DNA from: Anaerolineae bacterium
Lineage (GTDB): Bacteria; Chloroflexota; Anaerolineae; Anaerolineales; Villigracilaceae
Direction: 5' to 3'
Length of the DNA stretch: 34,925 bases
NCBI GenBank assembly: GCA_017303655.1
Contig: JAFLCE010000044.1
Location: 1-34,925 of the forward strand
Below, piece after piece: positions 1 through 7,110 of this stretch; the first letter of the stretch is position 1, and each line of letters begins with the position of its first letter. Both the position numbers and the translations under genes were made by a program. The notes below the pieces were generated by a model, which saw only the letters and a program-made list of their open reading frames with translations, was not told the origin of the DNA and made no database searches.

Positions 1-387
1 TCCGTGTTGGGCGGGCGTGGCGGTGATTTTAATTTTGGTATTCCCAGATTCCAAGATAGTGCTTTGCCAATCTGCCATCCCTTCGGCGTTGCCGCGCAAA
101 CGTTTTTCGCCAGAGGTTGTGGTAAGCACACGTTTGGCTTTGGGTAAAAAGGCACGACCAGCTTTATCGAGATTATCTTCGTGATGATCGTGGCTCAATA
201 GCACGGCATCAATCTTGCCTAATGTATCAACCGAAACAGAAGGCGCGGTCAGTTTGGTTGAACCCGTGCCCCAGCCAAAATAATACTTCCCGCCAGCAGG
301 GTCAAAGACCGGGTCAGTTAAGAGACGCAGGTTTCCAATTTCCAAAAGCATCGTTGCCGTACTAATGTGAGTGATCTGAAATTTCAT
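1..387 (-). CDS. MBL-fold metal-dependent hydrolase, partial (C-terminus off the left edge)
   Basis: Reading leftward from the ATG at 387 the frame stays open for 129 codons to the window edge, so only the N-terminal part is present. The N-terminus has the short beta strands of a metallo-beta-lactamase fold (LLEIGN, then LLTDPVFDP at about 23-30). The metal-binding loop SHDHHEDNLD lies at residues 65-74 and is followed by GRAFLP, as in the UPF0173/YycJ-like hydrolases that act on phosphodiesters or lactones. A purine-rich Shine-Dalgarno sequence (GGAAGGAC) lies just upstream of the ATG. The gene is divergent from the large secreted-protein gene at 591. The substrate cannot be told from the fragment; the superfamily call is firm. 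Confidence 0.85.
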   Translation of the reverse strand, partial: MKFQITHISTATMLLEIGNLRLLTDPVFDPAGGKYYFGWGTGSTKLTAPSVSVDTLGKIDAVLLSHDHHEDNLDKAGRAFLPKAKRVLTTTSGEKRLRGNAEGMADWQSTILESGNTKIKITATPAQHG

Positions 388-505
388 TTTGTCCTTCCTA
401 CTGAAGCGAGTCTAGGTATTTTATCTCGTAATCTAAAATATAACTTTCGACGCCCTTTATTAAGTACCAAAATCAAGGAAGTTTTAGGGAAAATTTAGCA
501 CGCTA

Positions 506-533
506 TTGCAATCATCATGCATCCTTTTATAGT
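506..533 (+). promoter_or_regulatory. Candidate sigma70-type promoter for the secreted propeller protein
   Basis: TTGCAA at 506-511 and TATAGT at 528-533 are separated by 16 bp and sit about 57 bp upstream of the ATG at 591, leaving room for the strong AAAGGAG ribosome site at 578-584. This rests on consensus matching by eye only. Confidence 0.45.
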
Positions 534-590
534 TATATGATGAAAGTGTAAAACGAGCGGGGAAGGTTTTGTGCAAGAAAGGAGTGTGTT

Positions 591-3500
591 ATGAATCCCA
601 GGTTTTCTAAATCTATTTGGCAGATGGTGATTGGATTCGTCCTTATGCTTTCACTCACATCAACAGGCAGTGCGGTTCAGATTCGCGCGGCGGGGGTGGT
701 TACTCGCGTTTCGGTGGATTCGAATGAGATGCAGGCGAACGCCATATCGTACATTGGCGATATTTCCGCTGACGGGCGTTTTGTGGCGTTTGACTCGGAA
801 GCGACCAACCTCGTGCTGGACGATACGAACGGGGTTGGCGATGTCTTTCTGCGTGATCTGCAATTGGGCACCACCGTCCGCGTTTCGGTGACGGCGACTG
901 GTGAACAGGCGAACAGCGGGGGAGGCGGACCATCCGTTTCGGCAGATGGGCGTTTCGTGGCGTTTGAATCTGGCTCGACTAACTTTGTCGAAGGCGATAC
1001 GAACGGTTATGGCGATATTTATGTCAAAGACATGGTCACTGGAACCGTAGCGCGTGCTTCCTTGAGTTTGACAGGCGGCGAGCCGAACAACGAATCGATG
1101 ACTGCATCTATTTCAGGGGATGGACGTTTTGTGGTTTTTGACTCGGATGCGGATAATCTCGTTCCGAACGATACGAATGGTGTGGGGGATCTCTTTGTAC
1201 GTGACATGCAATTGGGGACGACCGCCGGCGTCACTGTCTCTGGCAACGCTGGCGGCTTAGATGGCAGTATTTCTCTGGATGGGCGGTTTATTGTTTTCAA
1301 TTCGCGTTCCACGAACTTTGTCCCTGATGATACGAACGAGGTCATGGATGTTTTTGTTTACTCGATACAGACCGGGCAGATCGTGCGCGCTTCAGTCAAT
1401 TCGAGCGGAGTGCAAGGCGACCATTCTTCGATTGAACCTTCCATCTCGGGTGACGGGCGGTATGTGACGTTTTCCACCTCTTCGAATGATTTCACCACCA
1501 TAGAGACCTATGGATATTCACATCTCTACGTGCGCGATATGCAAATTGGCAGCACTACATTGGCGTCGTATCAAAATGGTTTCGCAATGATAGGTGAATC
1601 CGATTCCTCGGAAATCTCTGCCAACGGACGGTACATCATCTTCAGCTTTGATGATAAGGGCGATGGAATGCCGGATCGCTGGTTATATGTCCACGATATT
1701 GTGGCGAATACCACCGCAGTGGTGGTGAACCGCACCAGCGATTATTCTGGCAACGCGGCATTACCCACGATCTCAGCCGATGGTAGTTTATTCACTTTTA
1801 TTTCCAGTGCTGGCTCATTCGTGGCAGATGATACCAATGGCGTGCGCGATATCTTTGTCAAGCAAATGACATATGCGCCAGATCTCAACCCGTCGGTAAC
1901 TTCCGTTCAACATGGCTGTCCGAATGGATGCAGCACAGCTGCCGATCAGTTTGTGGATTTTCTTGTCAAATTCTCAGAACCGGTCACTGGTGTGGATGTG
2001 GCTGATTTTGCTCTCACTAGCGGTGGCGGAATTTCTGGGGCGGTCATCTCAACTGTCAGCGGAGAAGGAAGCGATTACATCATCCGCGTGGATACGGGGA
2101 CTGGCGATGGTACGCTCCGTTTGGATGTGGTTGATGATGACAGTATCAAAGACGTTCCACAAAATCCGCTTGGCGGTGCGGGCGTAGGGAACGGAAGTTT
2201 TTCATCTGGTGAAGTTTACACGGTGGATAAAAGTATGGTTGCTGTGACGAGTATCGTGCGGCTTGACCTATCTCCGACAAATAGCGGCAGCGTTCGCTTT
2301 GTTGTGAATTTTTCAGAGCCGGTCACGGGTGTGGATGTCAGCGATTTCTTGTTGGTTCCCACAGGTGGGGTCAGTGGCGCATTCGTATCGGAGGTGCTCG
2401 GCGAAGGAACTTCATATACGGTGACGGCGAGTGCGGGCACTGGGGATGGCACCTTGCGGCTTGATTTGATGGATGATGATAGCATTCGCGATGCACTATT
2501 GGTTCCACTGGGCGGGCTTGGTATGAGCACAGGGAACTTCACCAGCGGAGAAGTGTATGCCTTTGATCGGACTGCGCCGACGGTGATTTCCATCTCGCGC
2601 ATTGACCCGGATCCCACTGCGGCGGAAACTGTTCATTTCAGTGTGGTTTATTCTGAACCTGTGCATTGGGTCGATGTCAGTCAGTTTGCATTGACTGCCA
2701 ATGGACCGACAGGTGTGATGATCCCTGAGTTATCCATTGATGCTAGTACGGCAATCGTTACTGTCGCCACAGGGACAGGCAATGGAACTATTCAACTCAG
2801 CGTTGTGGATGACGATAGCCTTGTAGACGCGGTTGGCAATCCGCTCGGTGGGATAGGTGCAGGAAATGGAAATTTCGCTGGACCGTTCTACTCGATCAGT
2901 AAAAAGGTTAACGAGGTAAAGACAGAGAAATTGCGCTCGAATGGCAGGAATGACGGTTGGATCCTCGAAACGAATGAGAACAGCAATACGGGTGGTACAA
3001 AGAATTCGGTAGATGGCACCTTCCAGGTTGGGGATGATGCACAGGATCGTCAATACCGTTCGATCTTGCATTTCCCCACGCATTATCTGCCTGATAACGC
3101 GATTATTACGCAGGCGATCTTGATGATAAAGATACAAGGTGTCGCGGGAACCGATCCGTTCTTTACGCATGGAAATATGCTTGTGGATATTTGTTACGGA
3201 CCCTATGGCAACTTTGGTCCCTTCAAGATCAACGCTTTGCAGCCGATGGATTTTCAATCTCCAGCTAGTTTGAGCGCAGCCGCACTCATTCAAAATAATG
3301 CGGTGGGTGGGTGGTATTGGGCAATCTTGACCCCGAATGCGATTGCTTACATCAACAAGACTGGGAACACACAGCTTCGCCTAGGGTTCCAATTTGATGA
3401 TAACGATGACCTCGCTGCAGATTTCCTGACGTTCTACAGTGGCGATGCCATTGAACAAACGGACCGTCCGCATCTTTACATTGATTACTATGTACCATGA
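591..3500 (+). CDS. Large secreted protein: TolB/WD40-like beta-propeller, three Ig-like repeats, DNRLRE-like C-terminal domain
   Basis: The 969-residue protein starts at the ATG that follows AAAGGAG (578-584). Residues 1-34 form a Sec signal peptide (basic start, hydrophobic core VIGFVLMLSL, small residues before the mature chain). Residues about 45-430 contain roughly seven repeats of about 55 aa with the pattern S.DGRFV.F.S followed by a DDTNGVGDVFVRD-like acidic loop, typical of PD40/TolB-like propeller blades. The acidic loops could bind calcium. Three Ig-like repeats of about 110 aa follow (about 430-775), each with FSEPVTGVDV, a GTGDGTLRL strand and DDDSI..D. The last 190 residues resemble DNRLRE/carbohydrate-associated beta-sandwich modules seen on surface proteins. 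There is no LPXTG or transmembrane tail. A role in extracellular binding or adhesion is inferred; no enzyme motif is visible. Confidence 0.85.
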   Translation: MNPRFSKSIWQMVIGFVLMLSLTSTGSAVQIRAAGVVTRVSVDSNEMQANAISYIGDISADGRFVAFDSEATNLVLDDTNGVGDVFLRDLQLGTTVRVSVTATGEQANSGGGGPSVSADGRFVAFESGSTNFVEGDTNGYGDIYVKDMVTGTVARASLSLTGGEPNNESMTASISGDGRFVVFDSDADNLVPNDTNGVGDLFVRDMQLGTTAGVTVSGNAGGLDGSISLDGRFIVFNSRSTNFVPDDTNEVMDVFVYSIQTGQIVRASVNSSGVQGDHSSIEPSISGDGRYVTFSTSSNDFTTIETYGYSHLYVRDMQIGSTTLASYQNGFAMIGESDSSEISANGRYIIFSFDDKGDGMPDRWLYVHDIVANTTAVVVNRTSDYSGNAALPTISADGSLFTFISSAGSFVADDTNGVRDIFVKQMTYAPDLNPSVTSVQHGCPNGCSTAADQFVDFLVKFSEPVTGVDVADFALTSGGGISGAVISTVSGEGSDYIIRVDTGTGDGTLRLDVVDDDSIKDVPQNPLGGAGVGNGSFSSGEVYTVDKSMVAVTSIVRLDLSPTNSGSVRFVVNFSEPVTGVDVSDFLLVPTGGVSGAFVSEVLGEGTSYTVTASAGTGDGTLRLDLMDDDSIRDALLVPLGGLGMSTGNFTSGEVYAFDRTAPTVISISRIDPDPTAAETVHFSVVYSEPVHWVDVSQFALTANGPTGVMIPELSIDASTAIVTVATGTGNGTIQLSVVDDDSLVDAVGNPLGGIGAGNGNFAGPFYSISKKVNEVKTEKLRSNGRNDGWILETNENSNTGGTKNSVDGTFQVGDDAQDRQYRSILHFPTHYLPDNAIITQAILMIKIQGVAGTDPFFTHGNMLVDICYGPYGNFGPFKINALQPMDFQSPASLSAAALIQNNAVGGWYWAILTPNAIAYINKTGNTQLRLGFQFDDNDDLAADFLTFYSGDAIEQTDRPHLYIDYYVP

Positions 3501-3506
3501 ATAAAT

Positions 3507-3545
3507 AAAAGCGCCTCCAGTTCATGAGCTAGAGGCGCTTTTGAT
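3507..3545. terminator. Bidirectional Rho-independent terminator between convergent genes
   Basis: AAAAGCGCCTC at 3507-3517 pairs perfectly with GAGGCGCTTTT at 3532-3542. The intervening bases contain a further palindrome around TTCATGA. T-rich flanks on both strands suit the convergent genes ending at 3500 and 3605. Confidence 0.85.
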
Positions 3546-3604
3546 TCCGAATGTTTAGGAAGTTATTTTAATACGTTCGCACCACTCTTCCAATGTTACT
3601 TTGG

Positions 3605-4258
3605 TTAAGCGGGTGCCTCAGCCAAACTAAATTTCTGGATCACCCATGTACCCACCAAGCCATGCAACAGCGGCTGGAAATAGATTGATTTTGCGCCAAG
3701 GGTTTCGTACATGGAGGGGTCAACGATGTTTCCCTGCCTGGCGTTTGCCCACATTCGTAGACCTGCGATGCGTTTTTTGGGAAGTCCGTTTTGGATGGCG
3801 CGGCGGGCGTTTGCGCTGGTCATTTGATGAGTCGGCTCAACGATGAGCAGAGTCCCGCCTGGGCGTAGCAAACGCCAAAGTGAACGCAGACCCGCTTCAC
3901 GGTCGGGGAGGACCGCGAGCAGGGAGGCGGCAGAGACCACCTGTGCAGATTCCGCTGGCAGGCGGGTAAAGTCGCCCGTTTGAAAATCCGCAGGCGAGTG
4001 GCTGTGGCGGGCAATCCATTGGGCGGCGGTGACCATCTGCGGGTCGGTGTCGATGCCGAGGGCGCGGTAGCCCCGCTCTGCGGCAAGGCGGGCGACCAGC
4101 CCAGGTCCGCTGCCAATATCCAACCATTGTTTGCCATTGCCAGCAGGCAAGGATTCAACCGCTTCCTTGTGAAGGTCGAAGTAAAAATCCGCGCCTTGTA
4201 GCCATGTGAAGAGTAGGGGCGCGATCACGATTGCGCCGTTTTCGGACGCCACAACCAT
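3605..4258 (-). CDS. Class I SAM-dependent methyltransferase
   Basis: The 217-residue protein has motif I, WLDIGSGPGLVARLA, at residues about 45-59, followed by the acidic strand end GIDTD (ribose-binding Asp) and later LRPGGTLLIVEP (motif post-III), so it is a Rossmann methyltransferase of the Methyltransf_11/25 type. I chose the ATG at 4258. The open frame extends further upstream, but that part has no homologous look and would lie wholly inside the upstream membrane-protein gene. Even so, this start overlaps the upstream gene by 34 bp, which suggests translational coupling. The acceptor is unknown. Its position downstream of an Rrf2/NmrA cluster hints at quinone or small-molecule modification, but that is only context. 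Confidence 0.85.
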   Translation of the reverse strand: MVVASENGAIVIAPLLFTWLQGADFYFDLHKEAVESLPAGNGKQWLDIGSGPGLVARLAAERGYRALGIDTDPQMVTAAQWIARHSHSPADFQTGDFTRLPAESAQVVSAASLLAVLPDREAGLRSLWRLLRPGGTLLIVEPTHQMTSANARRAIQNGLPKKRIAGLRMWANARQGNIVDPSMYETLGAKSIYFQPLLHGLVGTWVIQKFSLAEAPA

Positions 4259-4602
4259 AACAGAATGATGAACAGTGTTGCGTTGAACATGGGAAAGCCC
4301 GAGTGGGCGAGTGCGACAACGCCTGTTGCGGTATAGAAAATTCCCACAGCCAAATCTACGGCTTGAATCAGAATCATGTTGTTGATCCAAAATACGTGTT
4401 TCTCAGGTTGGTTGGCAATCACCAACATGCCGATGCCATACGCCAAAAAGCGGGCGGCGAGCATTCCGAGTGGATAGGCGTTATCGGCTCCGGGGGTCGA
4501 GAGCCCTTGCATGGACAAAAACTGCAGAGGCAGGAACAGATAGAAGGCTCCGAGGATTAATTGCACAACTCCGATGAGGCGCAGCAAAACTTTCAATTTC
4601 AT
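4225..4602 (-). CDS. Small four-helix membrane protein, DoxX/DUF4345-like
   Basis: The 125-aa product is almost entirely hydrophobic, with four predicted membrane helices (about 5-30, 43-63, 71-94 and 98-118). The N-terminal helix contains LIGVVQLILGAFYLFLP, reminiscent of DoxX/DUF4345 proteins. AAGGAGA (4609-4615) lies 6 bp upstream of the ATG. It overlaps the following methyltransferase gene by 34 bp. Upstream it is separated from the next membrane-protein gene by the fossil end of an Rrf2 gene and by a 15-bp palindrome. DoxX-like proteins often accompany redox regulators, so a membrane redox or detoxification role is possible but unproven. Confidence 0.75.
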   Translation of the reverse strand: MKLKVLLRLIGVVQLILGAFYLFLPLQFLSMQGLSTPGADNAYPLGMLAARFLAYGIGMLVIANQPEKHVFWINNMILIQAVDLAVGIFYTATGVVALAHSGFPMFNATLFIILLWLWRPKTAQS

Positions 4603-4636
4603 AATTTATCTCCTTATTTTGATTTTCTAAAACCAG

Positions 4637-4651
4637 ACATGGAATCCATGT
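4637..4651. promoter_or_regulatory. 15-bp palindrome, possible operator of the DoxX-like gene
   Basis: ACATGG and CCATGT flank a 3-bp spacer (AAT), centred about 42 bp upstream of the ATG at 4602. The sequence differs from the two Rrf2-type sites nearby but has the same 3-bp spacer geometry. It may be an operator or a leader hairpin. Confidence 0.35.
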
Positions 4652-4669
4652 GGTTGTATGCAAAAAGTA

Positions 4670-4723
4670 TTACTTCTTATGGCGGTTCGTCATCAAATCA
4701 ACTGCCAGGTTGAGACAATTTTA
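4670..4723 (-). pseudogene. Fossil 3' end of a second Rrf2-family gene
   Basis: Read on the minus strand, this segment encodes LAVDLMTNRHKK and a stop. It aligns with the end of the intact Rrf2 protein, TIADLMATFYKK and stop. DNA similarity is visible from GATTTGATG through the AAGAAGTAATA stop region and continues into the T-rich sequence after the stop (4660-4669 against 5104-5116). It begins directly after the stop codon of the 4724 gene and in the same frame, with no start of its own. I read it as the remnant of a duplicated Rrf2 gene that once preceded the DoxX-like gene. Confidence 0.6.
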
Positions 4724-5044
4724 TTAACGTGAAAACGCAATACTTAATATCACCCCCTGGCAAACAATGCCAGCGAAGAAAATGATTAATGAAACGATTC
4801 TTTTTTCTGAAACCTTGCTGAACCTGAAGAGCAAATATCCGATGACCATATTAAGCGCCCCCCACAGCACGTTACTTAATGGCGATGAATTACCCAAACC
4901 CGGTGGATTGCCAAAAGGGGATGGGAATGGGTTGCCGGAAATGCCATTGACATAATGTGGGACAACATTTGCAAGAATCATCCCGGCAAAAAAATTTGCT
5001 ACATAGTGATACCATTTTATATTTGATAGTTCTTGTACTTTCAT
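4724..5044 (-). CDS. Small membrane protein of unknown function, three predicted helices
   Basis: The 106-aa protein begins at an ATG preceded by AAGGAGAT (about 5051-5058). Hydrophobic segments lie at about 12-30, 58-74 and 84-103. Between the first two is a Gly/Pro/Asn-rich loop (about 34-57: ISGNPFPSPFG, PPGLGNSSP). I do not recognise a family. The 5' region carries an inverted repeat (5079-5101) nearly identical to the one over the Rrf2 promoter, so it is a likely member of that regulator's regulon. It lies directly upstream of the Rrf2 fossil and the DoxX-like gene. Confidence 0.7.
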   Translation of the reverse strand: MKVQELSNIKWYHYVANFFAGMILANVVPHYVNGISGNPFPSPFGNPPGLGNSSPLSNVLWGALNMVIGYLLFRFSKVSEKRIVSLIIFFAGIVCQGVILSIAFSR

Positions 5045-5078
5045 TTTTCAATCTCCTTATTTTGTTGGTTATCTATAT

Positions 5079-5101
5079 ACTACATATAAATTATATATAG
5101 T
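5079..5101. promoter_or_regulatory. Putative Rrf2 operator overlapping the promoter of the 4724 gene
   Basis: Left arm ACTACATATA (5079-5088), 3-bp spacer, right arm TATATATAGT (5092-5101). Nine of ten bases in each arm match the site at 5551-5573, and the spacer is the same length. On the minus strand a perfect TATAAT (5095-5090) lies inside the palindrome, so a bound dimer would block the promoter. Confidence 0.55.
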
Positions 5102-5117
5102 AATAAGCAAAAAAATA

Positions 5118-5549
5118 TTACTTCTTGTAAAAGGTCGCCATCAAATCAGCAATTGTTGTTTGCGCCAATCTGGTTTTCATGGCGGTTTCCGCATCTGTGA
5201 GAATTGCATATACAGATTGTTGGGCACGGGTGGGCTTTTCTCCAGTTACCCGTAGTTGATGATCCTGCCGAAACATGGGCTTGCCTGTCTCAATGGCGGT
5301 GAACACTTCCAGCAGGGTGATTTGCTGGGCGGGTTTTGCCAAACGTACTCCACCGCGTGAGCCTTCGCGGGTTTCGATGATGCCTGCGCTGGCAAGACTG
5401 CCGAGAATCTTGACTGCCGACGGGTTGGGAATGTTCAACGCGGTGGACAATTCCTTCGTCGGGACAAAGTCAAAATAATCCTGCGCGACTTTATCCCCGA
5501 CAAAGAGGACGACGAATATGGCTTGGGAGAACGAGAGTGAATAACTCAT
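5118..5549 (-). CDS. Rrf2-family winged-helix transcriptional regulator
   Basis: The 143-aa protein shows the Rrf2 pattern: a recognition helix region ELSTALNIPNPSAVKILGSLASAGII at about 33-58, then the wing EGSRGGVRLAKP at 62-73 and LLEVFTAIETGKP, and a long C-terminal helix. It has no cysteine at all, so it cannot hold the three-Cys Fe-S cluster of IscR or NsrR. It resembles cluster-free members such as YwnA or CymR that sense metabolites or act through partners. The ATG at 5549 has no clear ribosome site. A palindrome ends 1 bp before it and covers the promoter, which points to autoregulation and a very short leader. The NmrA-like gene ends just upstream. Confidence 0.9.
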   Translation of the reverse strand: MSYSLSFSQAIFVVLFVGDKVAQDYFDFVPTKELSTALNIPNPSAVKILGSLASAGIIETREGSRGGVRLAKPAQQITLLEVFTAIETGKPMFRQDHQLRVTGEKPTRAQQSVYAILTDAETAMKTRLAQTTIADLMATFYKK

Positions 5550-5550
5550 A

Positions 5551-5573
5551 ACTAAATATAGTTTATATTTAGT
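5551..5573. promoter_or_regulatory. Perfect 10-3-10 inverted repeat, probable Rrf2 operator (autoregulation)
   Basis: Left arm ACTAAATATA (5551-5560), spacer GTT, right arm TATATTTAGT (5564-5573), a perfect palindrome. It lies between the NmrA-like stop codon and the Rrf2 start codon and covers the putative -10 region. The arms match the 5079-5101 site at 18 of 20 positions. Confidence 0.65.
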
Positions 5574-5588
5574 TTATTGATTTGTCAA
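5562..5588 (-). promoter_or_regulatory. Candidate promoter of the Rrf2 gene
   Basis: On the minus strand a consensus TTGACA (5588-5583) lies inside the 3' end of the NmrA-like gene. TATAAA (5567-5562) follows after 15 bp, with TAAACT at 17 bp as an alternative -10. The -10 falls inside the operator palindrome, and a transcript would start within about 10 bp of the ATG. Confidence 0.45.
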
Positions 5589-6446
5589 GGATTTATTTAA
5601 CCATTCCTGCAACGTCACTTGTGGTGCTCCGAGCAACCGATTGGCTTCTTCAGGCGAACCGTCTTCGCCCCAATTTTCATAATGCTTCATCAGCACCGCC
5701 ATGCCTTTCCATTCCGCGTTGAAGGTTAGAGCGCCTAACACTGCAAGCATTTGAGTGGACATTGGTGAAACTTTCACGCCTGCATGGGCAGCGTATATTT
5801 TCATCGCTTCGCCCATTGTGTAGGCTTCGGGTCCAAAAATATAAAGTTCCTTGTTCAGGGTCTCATCTGTTTGATAACTCTTCGAGACCATGCGCGCATA
5901 ATCTTCGACGGCGATCCAATGAAGTGGATGAGTTTGATTCCCGATCAATGAAATGCTTTTGCCTTGAATGAACAAGGGCAAAGTTTCCATAAACCATGAA
6001 GCACGGAAAATGGTGTATGGCACACCGCTGGATTTTAGTGCCGCTTCGCCCTTGACCTTTGACCTGCTCTCTGGCGTATCTGCCTTTTCCTCGCTGACGG
6101 CATACGCCGAGAGAATCGTCACGCGCCCGACGCCCAGTTCTTTCGCAGCATTGGCAATATCGCGCGTGGCGAGATGATCCATGCGATCGAAGTCTGCTTC
6201 GGTGGGACCGCCTTTCAGGCTGATGTGGACTCCATCCACACCGTTCATTGCTTCTCTTAGAGCAGCGGGGCTATCCACATCGCCTTTGACGATTTCATAG
6301 CCAGAGCCTAATAGGTTATGCGCCTTTTCAGGATTGCGCGCCAGCAAGCGGACACTGAATCCGTCTGCTTTGAGTTGTTGGGCAACAGGTTTACCAAGCA
6401 TGCCTGTTCCGCCAATCACAAGAATGGTTTTATTGATATTTTCCAT
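5574..6446 (-). CDS. NmrA-like NAD(P)-binding reductase (atypical SDR)
   Basis: About 290 residues. The N-terminal dinucleotide motif IGGTGMLG lies at about 11-18, followed by RLLARNPEKA, the NADPH-type second strand end. VKGDVDSPAALREAMNGVDGV and the C-terminal region with HWIAVEDYARM and FGPEAYTMGEAM fit the NmrA/HSCARG and quinone-oxidoreductase-2-like group. I prefer the ATG at 6446 because TAGGA lies at good spacing before it; an ATG two codons upstream (6452) is the alternative. The stop codon of the preceding gene (TAG) is part of that ribosome site, so the two are coupled. Placement before an Rrf2 regulator suggests electrophile or quinone stress, by inference. Confidence 0.85.
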   Translation of the reverse strand: MENINKTILVIGGTGMLGKPVAQQLKADGFSVRLLARNPEKAHNLLGSGYEIVKGDVDSPAALREAMNGVDGVHISLKGGPTEADFDRMDHLATRDIANAAKELGVGRVTILSAYAVSEEKADTPESRSKVKGEAALKSSGVPYTIFRASWFMETLPLFIQGKSISLIGNQTHPLHWIAVEDYARMVSKSYQTDETLNKELYIFGPEAYTMGEAMKIYAAHAGVKVSPMSTQMLAVLGALTFNAEWKGMAVLMKHYENWGEDGSPEEANRLLGAPQVTLQEWLNKSLTNQ

Positions 6447-6453
6447 ATTCATC

Positions 6454-6930
6454 CTATAAGTATTTCAATACTTCTTCTGCTTCTTTTCGGGATGCAAAAT
6501 CTCCGCATAGTATCTTATGCCCATCTTTGAAATAGATTTCGAGGCTGTAGGTGTTGGGTCCGTTATCCCAGTTATGTTCACGGACTGCGGATTTGGTCAA
6601 GTCGTTGAATGAATAACGTTTTGTCCGCAAGGCATTGACGGCGGTTTCGTAGCGGTGGGTGATGGTGCGGGCGGTGAGATCAAAGATGGCGGTTTGATTC
6701 ATACCAAAAACCGCTGCGCCGATGAAACCAAGGCTGATTGCGATGGCGCTAAGGGAGATTGCAGCGAAGAACAACGTCATAACGTTGAAGCCTGACCAGC
6801 CGGGTTTGATGAGCAGTTCGTAGGGAGCAAGCCATGGGAGTAAGCCTAGGAGGAAAAGAAACACACGAATTCTAGTAGACATGGTTTCAGTGATTTCGAT
6901 CTTACCATTGCTTTGGATGATCTTGGACAT
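6454..6930 (-). CDS. Membrane protein of unknown function with two helices and a PH-like C-terminal domain
   Basis: The 158-aa protein has hydrophobic segments at about 20-42 and 48-72. A soluble beta-rich part follows (MNQTAIFDLTARTITHRYE, YSFNDLTKSAV, YSLEIYFKDGHKI) resembling the bacterial PH/YcxB-like domains of small membrane proteins. I do not recognise a named family. The start at 6930 faces glpD divergently across a 180-bp spacer. The stop overlaps the ribosome site of the NmrA-like gene. Confidence 0.65.
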   Translation of the reverse strand: MSKIIQSNGKIEITETMSTRIRVFLFLLGLLPWLAPYELLIKPGWSGFNVMTLFFAAISLSAIAISLGFIGAAVFGMNQTAIFDLTARTITHRYETAVNALRTKRYSFNDLTKSAVREHNWDNGPNTYSLEIYFKDGHKILCGDFASRKEAEEVLKYL

Positions 6931-7110
6931 GACGTCTCATTTTTCTTGAGATTTTATCGGCTCTTGAGAATCCTTTGGTTAACAAATGAGTAAGTAGATG
7001 CTTTTGGTGTGTTTTGCATCTTGCCGGAGGCTAGTCGTATGTCCATCCGAGCAGCCCACAAAAGTAAAAATCATCGTACAATCTATATATCATTGTAAAG
7101 GGATAACGTT

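Noticed and set aside
2730-3293. 187-codon minus-strand open frame inside the secreted protein gene
   Set aside because: No start signal or family resemblance, and the plus-strand gene is well supported throughout.
6931-7110. Promoter pair in the divergent spacer before glpD
   Set aside because: TACAAT (7077-7082) and other AT-rich boxes have no acceptable -35 at proper distance, so no promoter was called.
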